From contig NZ_BMJQ01000001.1 in assembly GCF_014643535.1 (NCBI RefSeq), positions 434,001 to 498,000 on the forward strand: DNA of 64,000 bases, given 5' to 3'. Numbering within the stretch: the stretch's first letter is position 1; every line of letters starts with the position of its first letter. Below, piece by piece: positions 1 to 8,158 of the stretch. Source of the DNA: Aliidongia dinghuensis. Lineage in GTDB: Bacteria > Pseudomonadota > Alphaproteobacteria > ATCC43930 > CGMCC-115725. The notes beneath the pieces are model-generated. The model was given only the letters and a program-made list of their open reading frames with translations. It was not told the DNA's origin and made no database searches. Position numbers and translations under genes: made by a program.

Positions 1-1
1 G

Positions 2-31
2 TGCGACGGCATCGTCGATTTCGTGATCTGA
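2..31 (+). CDS. 3' end of an upstream gene (partial)
   Basis: The first bases read in frame 2 as CDGIVDFVI followed by TGA, so they look like the last nine codons of a rightward gene that begins outside the window. Nothing can be said about its function. The next gene is on the other strand, so this would be a convergent arrangement. Confidence 0.3.
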   Translation, partial: CDGIVDFVI

Positions 32-76
32 AGCACGGATTGCGGCCGGCTCGCTGCGAGCGGAAGCCCGCGGCGG

Positions 77-661
77 CTAAACCACGCCGCCGGCCAATGC
101 GCCCAGGATCGCGCGGATCACCACCTCGGCGCGCGGCGTCAGGTCCGCGCCTCCGGTCTCGGCCACGAGGTGCGGATGGTGGAAGCGGATGGTAGCGTCG
201 AGCACGAGGCGGGTCGCGGCCTCGAGGTCGGCGACGCGGAACTCGCCGGTGGCGATGCCGTCGGAAATCAACTTGCGAACCATCTGGATCAGATGGTCCA
301 AGTGGTGGGTCGCCACGTCCCGCGCATCCCCGATCAGGCCTTGGTAGGCTCGGAACATCTCCGGGTCGTCCAGCACCTTGCGGCGCTTCGTCTCCATGAG
401 CGTCATGCACCATTGGTGGAGCCGCTCACCCGCCGGGCCTTCGGCCGCCACGATCGCGTCGAGCGGTGCCGTGACGCGCGCGAGCCAGCGCTCGACGATG
501 GCGTTCCGGAGCGCGCCCTTGCTGTCGAAGAAGCGATAGACGTTGGCGTGGCTCATGCCGAGGCTGCGCGCCACGTCGACTACGGCGACCTTGTCCGGCC
601 CATGGCGGCGCAGCAGGGCCTCGGTCGCTTCCAGAATGCGCTCGCGCGTCGCCTCGCTCAC
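77..661 (-). CDS. TetR/AcrR family transcriptional regulator
   Basis: A 194-residue DNA-binding repressor-type protein. The N-terminal helix-turn-helix covers about residues 5-55 (VDVARSLGMSHANVYRFF is the typical TetR recognition region with the tyrosine-phenylalanine motif), and the remainder is the variable ligand-binding and dimerisation domain. The start is the GTG at 661, because the helix-turn-helix begins a few residues after it, as usual for the family; longer in-frame extensions upstream would add low-complexity Arg/Ser sequence. It lies 64 bp downstream of the aldo/keto reductase gene on the same strand and is probably cotranscribed with it. A palindrome upstream of that gene (1762-1780) is a plausible operator. 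The inducer is unknown. Confidence 0.88.
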   Translation of the reverse strand: MSEATRERILEATEALLRRHGPDKVAVVDVARSLGMSHANVYRFFDSKGALRNAIVERWLARVTAPLDAIVAAEGPAGERLHQWCMTLMETKRRKVLDDPEMFRAYQGLIGDARDVATHHLDHLIQMVRKLISDGIATGEFRVADLEAATRLVLDATIRFHHPHLVAETGGADLTPRAEVVIRAILGALAGGVV

Positions 662-725
662 GATGGGCCGATCTTTCTCCTGCCGTGCGGCTGATCTTCC
701 GCACGACAGGAGAGTAGGCCGTCCG

Positions 726-1712
726 CTAGCCGTTGAGGAGCGCCATATGCGCGGCGGCGTAGCGCGTGCCGGCCACTTGATCCGGCCGGACGATGCTCTC
801 GAGTTCGGCGAGGTCGGCCGCGGTGAGCGTGAGGTCGGTCGCGGCGATCGCCTCGGCGAGGCGCGACCGCCGCTTGGTGCCGACGAGCGGGACGACGTCC
901 GGCCCGCGCGAGAGCGCCCAGGCGATCGCCACCTGGGCCGGCGTCGTGCCGCGTGCCGCGGCGAAGGCGGCGAGCGCCTCGACGATGGCGTGGTTCTTCG
1001 CCAGATTCTCGCCGGCGAAGCGGGGCGCATGGCCGCGGAAGTCGCCGGCCTCGAACGTCTGGCCCGGCTTGACGTCGCCGCCCAGGAGGCCGCGCGACAG
1101 CACGCCATAGGCGACGAGCGAGACGCCGAGTTCGCGCAGCGTCGGCAGTACCTCCGCCTCGATCTCCCGATCGATGAGCGAATATTCGATCTCGAGGGCG
1201 GCGATCGGATGGATCTTGTGCGCCCGGCGGATCGTCGCGGCCGACGCCTCCGACAGGCCGATGTGCCGGACGTAGCCAGCCTTCACCATGTCGGCGATGG
1301 CGCCGACGGTCTCCTCGACCGGCACGGCCGGGTCGATGCGCGCCGGCTGGTAGAGGTCGACATGATCGGTGCCGAGCCGTTGCAGCGTATAGGTCAGGAA
1401 CGTCTTGAGCGCCGCCGGCCGGGCGTCGAAGCCGACGAAGCTGCCGTCAGGCCCCCGGAGTGCTCCGAACTTGACCGCGACGAAGGCCTGGTCGCGCCGG
1501 CCGCGAATGGCTTCGCGCACCAGGCTCTCGTTATGGCCCATGCCGTAGAAGTCGCCCGTATTGAGCAGATTGATGCCGGCGTCGAGCGCCGCCCGGATGG
1601 TCGCCACGCTCTCCTGGTCGTCGGCCGCGCCGTAGACGCCCGACATGCCCATGCAGCCGAGGCCGATGGCCGAAACGCGGGGACCGTTGGTCCCGAGAAA
1701 CCGCTGTTGCAT
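726..1712 (-). CDS. aldo/keto reductase family oxidoreductase
   Basis: A 328-residue (alpha/beta)8-barrel NADPH oxidoreductase of the YakC/YajO type, cytosolic. The N-terminal strand LGTNGPRVSAIGLGCMGMS, the GMGHNE loop and the C-terminal VGTKRRSRLAEA coenzyme-binding segment are family features. Of the usual Asp-Tyr-Lys-His tetrad, Tyr56 and Lys81 are visible, but the Asp position reads Asn51 (NTGDFYG) and the His position reads Ala (DLYQPARID), so classical proton relay may be altered. The ATG start has a GGGAG about nine bases upstream. It is the first gene of a likely two-gene unit with the TetR gene; the perfect palindrome 50 bp upstream suggests repression by that regulator. Substrate unknown. 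Confidence 0.9.
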   Translation of the reverse strand: MQQRFLGTNGPRVSAIGLGCMGMSGVYGAADDQESVATIRAALDAGINLLNTGDFYGMGHNESLVREAIRGRRDQAFVAVKFGALRGPDGSFVGFDARPAALKTFLTYTLQRLGTDHVDLYQPARIDPAVPVEETVGAIADMVKAGYVRHIGLSEASAATIRRAHKIHPIAALEIEYSLIDREIEAEVLPTLRELGVSLVAYGVLSRGLLGGDVKPGQTFEAGDFRGHAPRFAGENLAKNHAIVEALAAFAAARGTTPAQVAIAWALSRGPDVVPLVGTKRRSRLAEAIAATDLTLTAADLAELESIVRPDQVAGTRYAAAHMALLNG

Positions 1713-1761
1713 TTGGGTGCTCCCATGATTGCCCGACCCGGCAAATGGGACCGAACTGACA

Positions 1762-1780
1762 AATTACAAGATTTGTAATT
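1762..1780. promoter_or_regulatory. palindromic operator upstream of aldo/keto reductase-tetR
   Basis: Perfect inverted repeat with 8-bp arms AATTACAA and TTGTAATT around GAT, 50 bp upstream of the aldo/keto reductase start, in a short AT-rich patch. Size and symmetry fit a TetR-family site, and the only local regulator is the TetR gene of the same transcription unit, so autoregulation is the likely role. Confidence 0.6.
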
Positions 1781-1802
1781 CATAAAATTCGAATGCCGTG
1801 CC

Positions 1803-2804
1803 TCAACTCCCGGAACGGCTTGCGACCTCGTTGAAGAACAGGTCGGTCCAGAATTTCGGCGGTGCCTTGATCTGGCCGGTGCGATAGAGGAAGTCGGCGA
1901 AGCGCTGCACGTTCTGCGGCACGATCGTGAAGACGTGGTCCGGGTCGCGCACGATGTGCTCGACGAAATCGGTCGAGAGCGGCGACTGCTCGGTTTCGAC
2001 ATAGGCCTCGGCCGCAGCCTTCGGATCGCTGCGGATGAAGCGCATGGTCTGGTCAAGCGCTTCGAAGATCGCGGCCATCGTCTCGGGATTGTCGTCGTGG
2101 AACCGGGCACTGGTATAAAGCGCGGCCTGGGTATGCGGTCCGCCCATGACATCGTAGCTGCTCAACACACGATGAATGTGTGGATCTTCGAGCTGCTGTT
2201 CCTGGAACGGCGAGACTGAGAAGGCGGCCGTCACGGTGCCCGAGCGGGTCATGAGCGCCACCGCGGCATCGGCATAGCTCATGCCCACGGTCTGGTCGTT
2301 GAGGGCGGACCATTTGCCGCCGAACGCCCGCTCGGCCGCCATCTCCAGCACGATCGCGTGGATGCTGACGCCGACCGCGGGCACGGCGATGCGGTCGTTG
2401 GCGGCGAAATCGCGGATCGACTGGATGCGCGGATCGGCCGTCAGCAGGAACATCGGCATCGAGCCCAGCGCCGCGATGCCGCGCACGCCCAGCGAGGCAC
2501 GGCTGCGCGACCAGAGCTGGATCATCGGCGTGATGCCGGCGGCGACCAGGTCGGCGCGCCCGGCGATAAGCGCCTCGTTAAGGGCGGCACCGCCGACGAG
2601 CTCGGTCCATTCGATCCTGGGCCGGGGCAGGCCGCGCTGCTCGACCGCGGCTTCGATCAGGCCCCGGCCGCGCAGCACGCTCATCGGCAGCTGCCCGACG
2701 CCGGGCTGCATCGCGATCCGGATCTCGTTCGTCTCGGCGCGTGCCGCGGCACCACCGCAGAGCAGCATTGCAAAGAGGCCAACCGCCGCCGGCAGCAAGC
2801 GCAT
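1803..2804 (-). CDS. ABC-type nitrate/sulfonate/taurine-like substrate-binding protein
   Basis: A 333-residue periplasmic binding protein of the NMT1/SsuA-like group. A Sec signal peptide (MRLLPAAVGLFAMLLCGGAAARA, cleavage after residue about 23) is followed by the first lobe (IRIAMQPGVGQLPM) and the ITPMIQLW/ADLVAAG segment typical of the ligand pocket. The start ATG has an AGGG eight to ten bases upstream. No permease or ATPase gene is next to it, so it is either an orphan that serves a transporter elsewhere or a protein recruited for sensing. The ligand cannot be told from sequence; sulfonate or an organic anion is a guess based on family and on the sulfite reductase gene that starts divergently nearby. 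Confidence 0.85.
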   Translation of the reverse strand: MRLLPAAVGLFAMLLCGGAAARAETNEIRIAMQPGVGQLPMSVLRGRGLIEAAVEQRGLPRPRIEWTELVGGAALNEALIAGRADLVAAGITPMIQLWSRSRASLGVRGIAALGSMPMFLLTADPRIQSIRDFAANDRIAVPAVGVSIHAIVLEMAAERAFGGKWSALNDQTVGMSYADAAVALMTRSGTVTAAFSVSPFQEQQLEDPHIHRVLSSYDVMGGPHTQAALYTSARFHDDNPETMAAIFEALDQTMRFIRSDPKAAAEAYVETEQSPLSTDFVEHIVRDPDHVFTIVPQNVQRFADFLYRTGQIKAPPKFWTDLFFNEVASRSGS

Positions 2805-2886
2805 GGAATCCCTCGCCGGTAACCCTGTCCCGACTGTCGCACGGGATGGGGCTTTCCGGCCACAGTCTTATAAACACGATCCGAGA

Positions 2887-2905
2887 GTGAAATTATCTAT
2901 TTCAC
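2887..2905. promoter_or_regulatory. inverted repeat in the divergent promoter region before cysI
   Basis: GTGAAAT and ATTTCAC form perfect 7-bp arms around a 5-bp spacer, in an AT-rich patch between two divergent genes (binding protein to the left, sulfite reductase to the right). It is 67 bp upstream of the cysI start. A regulator-binding site is likely; which regulator is unknown. Confidence 0.45.
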
Positions 2906-2971
2906 ATTTTTCAAAACAGACTATGTATCGTATCCCAAATTCGTTATGTGGTCGGTCGGCGGAGCTACGCT

Positions 2972-4708
2972 ATGGTCGCGGAAAACGCAGGGGAATCCTT
3001 GGCTTCAAAGGTGTCCAAGGTCGAGGGGTTCAAGGCGGCGAGCCGGCACCTGCGCGGCACGATCGCCGAGGAGCTCGCGGCACCGACGGCGGCTTTCCCC
3101 GAATCTGATCATCAGCTGCTGAAGTTCCACGGAATCTATCAGGGGTATGATCGCGACAGTGCGACCGAGCTGAAGCAGGCGGGTGCGGACAAGCGCACGG
3201 AGTTCATGGCGCGCATCAAGGCGCCCGGCGGCCTCATGAGCGCCGAGCAATATCTCGCCGTCGACGCGCTCGCCCAGAAGTACAGCCAGGGCCGGCTCAG
3301 GATCACGACGCGTCAGGGACTGCAGTTCCATGGGCTTGCCAAGCAGGACCTCTGGGCGACCATCCACGGCGTGAACCGGGCGTTGCTCACGACGTTCGGC
3401 GCCTGCGGCGACATCGCGCGCAACGTGACGGCGACCGCGGCGCCGATCGAGGACGCGGTGCACCGGCGCATCCGGGCCGACGCGGTCATGATCACGAACG
3501 CACTCTTCGCGAAGACCAAGTCCTACCACGAGATCTGGATCGGCGACGAGCAGATCAAGCCGGCGCCGGCGGACGAGCCCGAGGTCGATCCGCTCTATGG
3601 CACGACCTACCTGCCGCGCAAGTTCAAGATCGGCATCACGGCGCCCGAGGACAATTCGATCGAGGTGCTGACCAACGACCTCGGCATCATCGCGCTGTTC
3701 GACGGCGATGAACTGCAGGGCTACGTCTTCGCGGTCGGCGGCGGCCTCGGCATGACCCACAACAAGGCGCACACCTATCCGCGCCTCGGCAGCTACGTCG
3801 CCTTCATCGAGCCGGACGACCTGCTCGACGCGGTCAAGGCGGTGGTCAAGATCCATCGCGACTGGGGCGACCGCGTCGACCGCAAGCATGCGCGGCTCAA
3901 GTATGTCGTCGACGCGCTGGGCGTACCGCGCATCAAGGCCGAGATGGAGCGGCACCTGGGCAAGCCGCTCGAGGACCCGCGGCCGTTCCCGGCGCTCAAG
4001 ATCAAGGATCATTCCGGCTGGCACCCGCAGGGCGACGGCCAGTGGTACTACGGCCTGCCGATCCTGAGCGGCCGGATCGAGGACAAGGGCAAGGTCCACG
4101 TAGCGACGGCGCTCCGGCGCGTGCTGAGCGAGGTCAAGAGCCGGCCGGTGTTCACACCGGCGCAGGATGTGATCTTCGCCGACGTCGCGGAGACGGACAA
4201 AGCGCGGCTCGAGGCGATCCTGGTCGAGGAGGGCGTCACCCTGCCGGGCTTCGAGACGCTGCTCCGCCGCTTCGCGCTCGCCTGCCCGGCGCTGCCGAGC
4301 TGCGGTCTGGCGCTGACGGAGGCCGAGCGCGTGCTGGACGACATCCTGGTCGATATCGAGGGTGTGCTGAAGCGCCACGGCCTTGGCGACGAGCGCATCG
4401 CGCTGCGCGTCACCGGCTGCCCCAACGGCTGCGCGCGGCCGTCGGTCGGCGACATCGGCCTCGTCGGCCGCATTCCCGGCCATTACGCGATCTATCTGGG
4501 CGGCGACTTCGACACGACGCGGCTCAATGCCCGGGTGTTCGAGCGCGTGCCGATGGCGGAGATCGGCCGCACGCTCGAGCCGATTTTCGCGCTCTTCGCC
4601 GCCGAGCGCACGGCGGGCGAAGGCTTCGGCGACTTCTGCCAGCGCTGGGGTCTCGACCGGCTGGCCGAGACCGTCGAGGGCGCCCAGACCGCCGACGCGG
4701 CGGAATAG
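2972..4708 (+). CDS. cysI: nitrite/sulfite reductase hemoprotein (CysI-type)
   Basis: A 578-residue cytosolic siroheme/4Fe-4S reductase that carries out six-electron reduction, most likely sulfite to sulfide in assimilatory sulfur metabolism. The N-terminal ferredoxin-like half domain holds RLRITTRQGLQFHG, the siroheme-contact motif. The cluster/siroheme cysteines are present: Cys438 and Cys444 (ACPALPSC) and Cys483 and Cys487 (TGCPNGCARP). Length fits single-gene hemoprotein subunits. The ATG at 2972 is chosen because GGAG lies seven bases before it; a GTG 24 bases upstream has no such site. It stands alone: no flavoprotein, cysG-like or phosphoadenylylsulfate reductase gene is adjacent. Assimilatory nitrite reductase is the main alternative, but the Cys spacing and NADPH-sulfite-reductase-like segments favour CysI. 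Confidence 0.88.
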   Translation: MVAENAGESLASKVSKVEGFKAASRHLRGTIAEELAAPTAAFPESDHQLLKFHGIYQGYDRDSATELKQAGADKRTEFMARIKAPGGLMSAEQYLAVDALAQKYSQGRLRITTRQGLQFHGLAKQDLWATIHGVNRALLTTFGACGDIARNVTATAAPIEDAVHRRIRADAVMITNALFAKTKSYHEIWIGDEQIKPAPADEPEVDPLYGTTYLPRKFKIGITAPEDNSIEVLTNDLGIIALFDGDELQGYVFAVGGGLGMTHNKAHTYPRLGSYVAFIEPDDLLDAVKAVVKIHRDWGDRVDRKHARLKYVVDALGVPRIKAEMERHLGKPLEDPRPFPALKIKDHSGWHPQGDGQWYYGLPILSGRIEDKGKVHVATALRRVLSEVKSRPVFTPAQDVIFADVAETDKARLEAILVEEGVTLPGFETLLRRFALACPALPSCGLALTEAERVLDDILVDIEGVLKRHGLGDERIALRVTGCPNGCARPSVGDIGLVGRIPGHYAIYLGGDFDTTRLNARVFERVPMAEIGRTLEPIFALFAAERTAGEGFGDFCQRWGLDRLAETVEGAQTADAAE

Positions 4709-4719
4709 GCGGTTTCAAA

Positions 4720-4861
4720 CCCTCGCCCACTTGTGGGAGAGGGCGGCGAGCGGAAGCGAGCCAGGTGAGGGTGATGCTGCAGGCAGGACTGGTCGCCCGA
4801 TAGACCCTCACCCTCCCAGCCATGCGGCTGGGCCCCTCCCTCTCCCGCAAGCGGGCGAGGG
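4720..4861. repeat. nested inverted-repeat (REP/MITE-like) intergenic element
   Basis: About 142 bp between two convergent genes. The outer 24-bp ends (4720-4743 and 4838-4861) are inverted copies matching at 22 of 24 positions; each can also fold alone (CTCCCGC/GCGGG type stem at 4838-4861). Inside are a second inverted pair (GGTGAGGGT near 4764 and ACCCTCACC near 4804) and a 7-bp hairpin CCCAGCC/GGCTGGG at 4815-4832. No coding capacity. The pattern matches dispersed palindromic elements found between genes of many alphaproteobacteria; it may also end transcription in both directions. Confidence 0.7.
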
Positions 4862-4878
4862 AAGTTTAGGGTCCGGTT

Positions 4879-5076
4879 TTAGCGCACTCGGTCGGGGAAA
4901 AGCTGGAAGGCGATATAGTCCATGTCGCCCTTGACGACGATCGTGTCGCCCTGGCCGAACGCGATCTCGGTGAACGCGTCCGATGCCAGCAGGGCGGCCT
5001 TGCTCAAGCGATTGACCCGGTCCGGGTTGACATAGACGGGCTCGCCGCTGGCCAGGGTCAATCCGACGACGCTCAT
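4879..5076 (-). CDS. small conserved FlbD-like protein
   Basis: A 65-residue protein without signal peptide or membrane segment. It is mostly beta-strand in character: VVGLTLASGEPVYVNPDRVNRL at the start and GDTIVVKGDMDYIAFQL at the end. The phrase GEPVYVNPDRV followed by a VKGDMD turn resembles the FlbD/FlgFlbD small-protein family, but no flagellar gene is near, so the likeness is only of fold. AAGGGGAT lies about eight bases before the ATG, which supports translation. It is convergent with cysI across a repeat element. Function unknown. Confidence 0.65.
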   Translation of the reverse strand: MSVVGLTLASGEPVYVNPDRVNRLSKAALLASDAFTEIAFGQGDTIVVKGDMDYIAFQLFPDRVR

Positions 5077-5316
5077 GGGCGATCCCCTTCAAACTACGGC
5101 CGGTGCCGGCGCTTCGGGCCGGGAAACGGCGGGAAAAATACAAGGCTCGGGCGGCGTCTCGCCAATCCCTGCCACGCGGGCCAAGCGTCGCAGAGACCTC
5201 TTAAAGGACAGATAACGCGAGGCCCGAAATACCCCCCGCGGCGATCCGACGATTGCGTCGGCGCCGTTTCCTGGCAACATCGGGGGCCTCGCTTTCCTGT
5301 CGGGAACCATCCGCCC

Positions 5317-6675
5317 ATGTCCGCCCTGTCTCCGAATCGCCTGCCGACCTTGGCCGGCCTTGCCGCCGACCTCGCCGCCGGCCGGACCACCAGCGTCGAG
5401 CTCGTCGAGGCGGCGCTCGCCCGCATCGAGGATCCGGCGGGCGAGGGCGCCCGGACCTATACCAAGACCTATGCGGCGGCGGCCCGGGCGGCGGCGGCGG
5501 CATCGGATCGCCTGCGCGCGCTGGGTCAGGTCCCGTCGCCGCTCGCGGGATTGCCGATCTCGATCAAGGACCTGTTCGACGTGGCCGGCGAGGTGACGCT
5601 CGCCGGTTCGGTGGCACTCGACGACCGGCCGCCGGCGGCCGCGGACGCGCCGATCGTCCGGCGGCTGCGCGCGGCCGGCGCCGTCATTATTGGCAAGACC
5701 AACATGGTCGAATTCGCCTATTCCGGCCTCGGCCTCAACCCGCACTACGGCACGCCCGGCAATCCGTTCGACCGGGCGCGCGTGCCGGGCGGCTCCTCGT
5801 CGGGCGCCGGCGTCTCGGTTGCCGACGGCATGGCGGCGGCGGCAATCGGCACCGACACCGGCGGCTCGGTGCGCATCCCGGCGGCGTTCTGCGGCCTCGC
5901 CGGCTTCAAGCCGACCCAGCGCCGCGTCACCCGCGAAGGGGCCATCCCGCTGTCGACCTCGCTCGATTCGATCGGGCCGCTCGCCGCGTCCGTCGCGTGC
6001 TGCGCACTGGTCGACGCGATCTTGGCCGGTGAGGCGCCGACATCGCTTGCCCAACTACCGCTCGCCGGCCTGCGCCTGGCGGTGCCGCAGCATGTCGTGC
6101 TGGACGGGCTGGCGCCGGTCGTGGCGACCGCCTTCGGCCGGGCGGTCCGGCGCCTCGCCGACGCCGGCGCCCGCATCGTCGAGGCGCCGATGGCGGTGCT
6201 GGGGCGCGTGCTCGATATCTACCAGCTGGGTGGCGTCGCGGCCCCCGAGGCCTATGCCTGGCATCGGGCACTCATCGCCCGCGCCGGCCATCGCTACGAT
6301 CCGCGCGTCCGGTCGCGGCTCGAGGCGGCGAGCGGCACTTCGGCGGCCGACTATATTGCGGCGCGCGAGTTCCGCGCCGCGCGCATCGCCGAGTTCGACG
6401 CCGAGACCCGGCCGTTCGACGCGGTGCTGGCGCCGACCATCGCCGTGCCCCCGCCGCGCCAGGACGAGGTGGCCGCGGACGCGGACTATATGCGGCTCAA
6501 CGGCGTCGTGCTGCGCAACACGACGATCTTCAACCTGCTCGACCGCTGCGCGCTCAGCCTGCCGATCCAGGCGCCGGGCGAGCTGCCGGTCGGCCTGATG
6601 CTGGTCGGCGAGACCGGCCAGGACCGGCGGCTGCTTGCGGTCGGCCAGGCGGTCGAGGGGGCGCTCGCGGCATGA
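5317..6675 (+). CDS. amidase (amidase-signature family)
   Basis: A 452-residue amidase-signature hydrolase, cytosolic, cleaving a carboxylic amide to acid and ammonia. The Ser-cisSer-Lys triad is visible: Lys84 (SIKDLFD), Ser160 (GGSSSGAG) and Ser184 (GTDTGGSVRIP), with the exact 24-residue spacing between the serines known for the family. Length and lack of a fused domain fit stand-alone amidases rather than the GatA subunit, since no gatB/gatC is near. Its stop overlaps the start of the acetamidase/formamidase gene (ATGA), so the two are translated together and probably act on related small amides or on consecutive steps of one catabolic route. Substrate not inferable. Confidence 0.92.
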   Translation: MSALSPNRLPTLAGLAADLAAGRTTSVELVEAALARIEDPAGEGARTYTKTYAAAARAAAAASDRLRALGQVPSPLAGLPISIKDLFDVAGEVTLAGSVALDDRPPAAADAPIVRRLRAAGAVIIGKTNMVEFAYSGLGLNPHYGTPGNPFDRARVPGGSSSGAGVSVADGMAAAAIGTDTGGSVRIPAAFCGLAGFKPTQRRVTREGAIPLSTSLDSIGPLAASVACCALVDAILAGEAPTSLAQLPLAGLRLAVPQHVVLDGLAPVVATAFGRAVRRLADAGARIVEAPMAVLGRVLDIYQLGGVAAPEAYAWHRALIARAGHRYDPRVRSRLEAASGTSAADYIAAREFRAARIAEFDAETRPFDAVLAPTIAVPPPRQDEVAADADYMRLNGVVLRNTTIFNLLDRCALSLPIQAPGELPVGLMLVGETGQDRRLLAVGQAVEGALAA

Positions 6676-7613
6676 CCGACCATCGCCTGGGCTCGACCCC
6701 CGAGACCTGCCATTGGGGCTTCTTCGATGCGGCCCTGCCGCCGGTCCTCTCCATCCGCTCGGGCGACCGGGTGACGATCGAGGCGATCTCCGGCGGGCGC
6801 GACGTCTTGCCGCCTGAAGGGTTCACGCGTCTGCCGGACCATCTGGCAGTGATCGAGGCGCTGACGCCGCGCATGCGCGGCCATCTCTTGACCGGCCCGA
6901 TCGCGGTCGAAGGCGCCGAGCCCGGCCATGTGCTGGAAATCCATATCGAGACCGTCGAGTGCCGGCAGGACTGGGCCTGGACTGCGATCCATCCAACCTT
7001 GGGCACGCTGCCCGAGGACTTCCCGATGCGGAAACTCTGGCATACGCGGCTGGATCGGGCGCGCGGCGTCGCGATCTTGCCTTGGGGTACGGAACTGCCG
7101 CTCGCCCCCTTCTTCGGCGTCATGGGCGTGGCGCCGCCGTCCGTGTTCGGCGCGGTCAGCACGATCGAGCCGCGCGCCTATGGCGGTAACATCGACCTGA
7201 AGGAACTGGTGCCCGGCACCGTGCTCTATCTGCCGGTGTTCGCGCAGGGCGCGCTGTTTTCGGTCGGCGACGGCCATGCCGCGCAGGGCGACGGCGAGGT
7301 CTGCCTGACCGCGCTCGAGACGGCGCTCGAAGGCCGCTTCCGCATCGTGCTGCGCAAGGACCTGACGCTCGCCCTGCCGCGCGCCGAGACGCCGACGCAT
7401 TGGATCACCATGGGCTTCGATCCCGACCTGGACGACGCCGCCAAGGCGGCACTCCGCGACATGATCGACCTGATCGCGGCGACGACGGGCCTGCCGCGCG
7501 AGGACGCCTATATGTTGACCAGCGTCGCCTGCGACCTGCGCGTGACGCAGCTGGTCGACGGCAACAAGGGCGTCCACGCCATGCTGGCGAAGAGCCTGCT
7601 CGCGCGGCGCTAG
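6672..7613 (+). CDS. acetamidase/formamidase family protein
   Basis: A 313-residue FmdA/AmdA-family hydrolase, a beta-rich, metal-dependent enzyme that releases ammonia from formamide, acetamide or similar short amides. Family features seen are TGPIAVEGAEPGHVLEI (residues about 75-95), the glycine-rich PRAYGGNIDLKEL region and SVGDGHAAQGDGEVC, which carries the putative metal or active-site residues (Asp, His, Glu). It overlaps the amidase gene by four bases, giving a two-gene amide-utilisation operon. It ends in front of a strong hairpin at 7622-7647. No amide transporter is adjacent. Confidence 0.92.
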   Translation: MTDHRLGSTPETCHWGFFDAALPPVLSIRSGDRVTIEAISGGRDVLPPEGFTRLPDHLAVIEALTPRMRGHLLTGPIAVEGAEPGHVLEIHIETVECRQDWAWTAIHPTLGTLPEDFPMRKLWHTRLDRARGVAILPWGTELPLAPFFGVMGVAPPSVFGAVSTIEPRAYGGNIDLKELVPGTVLYLPVFAQGALFSVGDGHAAQGDGEVCLTALETALEGRFRIVLRKDLTLALPRAETPTHWITMGFDPDLDDAAKAALRDMIDLIAATTGLPREDAYMLTSVACDLRVTQLVDGNKGVHAMLAKSLLARR

Positions 7614-7661
7614 AGCGCGGTCGCATTGGCTGGAACCAGCCAATGCGTGAATCCGGCTCTA
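7612..7661. terminator. strong bidirectional hairpin between convergent genes
   Basis: A perfect 11-bp stem (CGCATTGGCTG, loop GAAC) at 7622-7647, enclosed by outer arms TAGAGC (7612-7617) and GCTCTA (7656-7661). It sits exactly between the ends of the formamidase gene and the PAS gene, which points to transcription termination in both directions; there is no long U-tract. The TAGAGC-palindrome style also resembles a dispersed repeat. Confidence 0.65.
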
Positions 7662-8147
7662 GAATAGCCGCGTCAGCCCCAGGATCATGTTGACCGAGAT
7701 GCCGTCGTCCGACAGCGGCAGGAGTACGCTTTCGAAGCGGTAGTACGGCTTTTCCGGCAGCCAGTAGAGCGCGCCGGTCGAGATCCATGGCTCACGGCTC
7801 GCGACGATGAAATCGCCAACGGCGCAGAACCGGTCGGCGGATTCCTGGTCGATCATCTGGTGGATATAGGAACCGGTCCAGTCGGCGCCGTAGTAGTCGG
7901 CCTGTGCGGTCCCCTGCAGGCGGACGCGGTAGCGCCGTTCGGGCGGGTTGCCGGCCAGCACGTCGACCAGGAACATGTCCGGCAGCAGTTTCGGCACCTG
8001 GATGGGATCGAAATCGCGCCGCGCCGGCATACGCCGATTGCCGCGCAGCCTTTGCCAGAGCGCGTGGAGTTCCTGCAGCTCCGGCCGGCACTCACCGATC
8101 GAGAGCCGCTTCGTGCTGCCGGGAACAATGGCGTGGTCGACGATCAT
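7659..8147 (-). CDS. PAS domain-containing protein (PAS_5 type)
   Basis: A 162-residue soluble protein made of a single PAS-like domain of the proteobacterial PAS_5 group (ELHALWQRLRGNRRMPARRDFDPIQVPKLLPDMFLVDV, then RYRVRLQGTAQADYYGADWTG). No kinase, cyclase or effector domain is fused, so it is probably a small sensor or a partner of another signalling protein. The ATG at 8147 is preceded by GGAG at a good distance; longer frames upstream run through a repeat cluster and are not credible. A dense cluster of repeated CAYGTGTYGGGC motifs lies directly upstream and may control it. Confidence 0.8.
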   Translation of the reverse strand: MIVDHAIVPGSTKRLSIGECRPELQELHALWQRLRGNRRMPARRDFDPIQVPKLLPDMFLVDVLAGNPPERRYRVRLQGTAQADYYGADWTGSYIHQMIDQESADRFCAVGDFIVASREPWISTGALYWLPEKPYYRFESVLLPLSDDGISVNMILGLTRLF

Positions 8148-8158
8148 CGCTGCTCCGC

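Noticed and set aside
1..195. Open frame of 64 codons at the left edge
   Set aside because: Arg/Pro-rich shadow sequence with no recognisable motif; the frame-2 stop at 29-31 is a better reading of this edge.
543..1778. Long rightward open frame opposite the aldo/keto reductase gene
   Set aside because: Antisense shadow caused by high GC; composition rich in Arg, Asp and Glu, no domain, and it covers a well-supported gene.
3005..4483. 492-codon leftward frame opposite cysI
   Set aside because: High-GC antisense artefact; the plus-strand frame has the full siroheme motifs.
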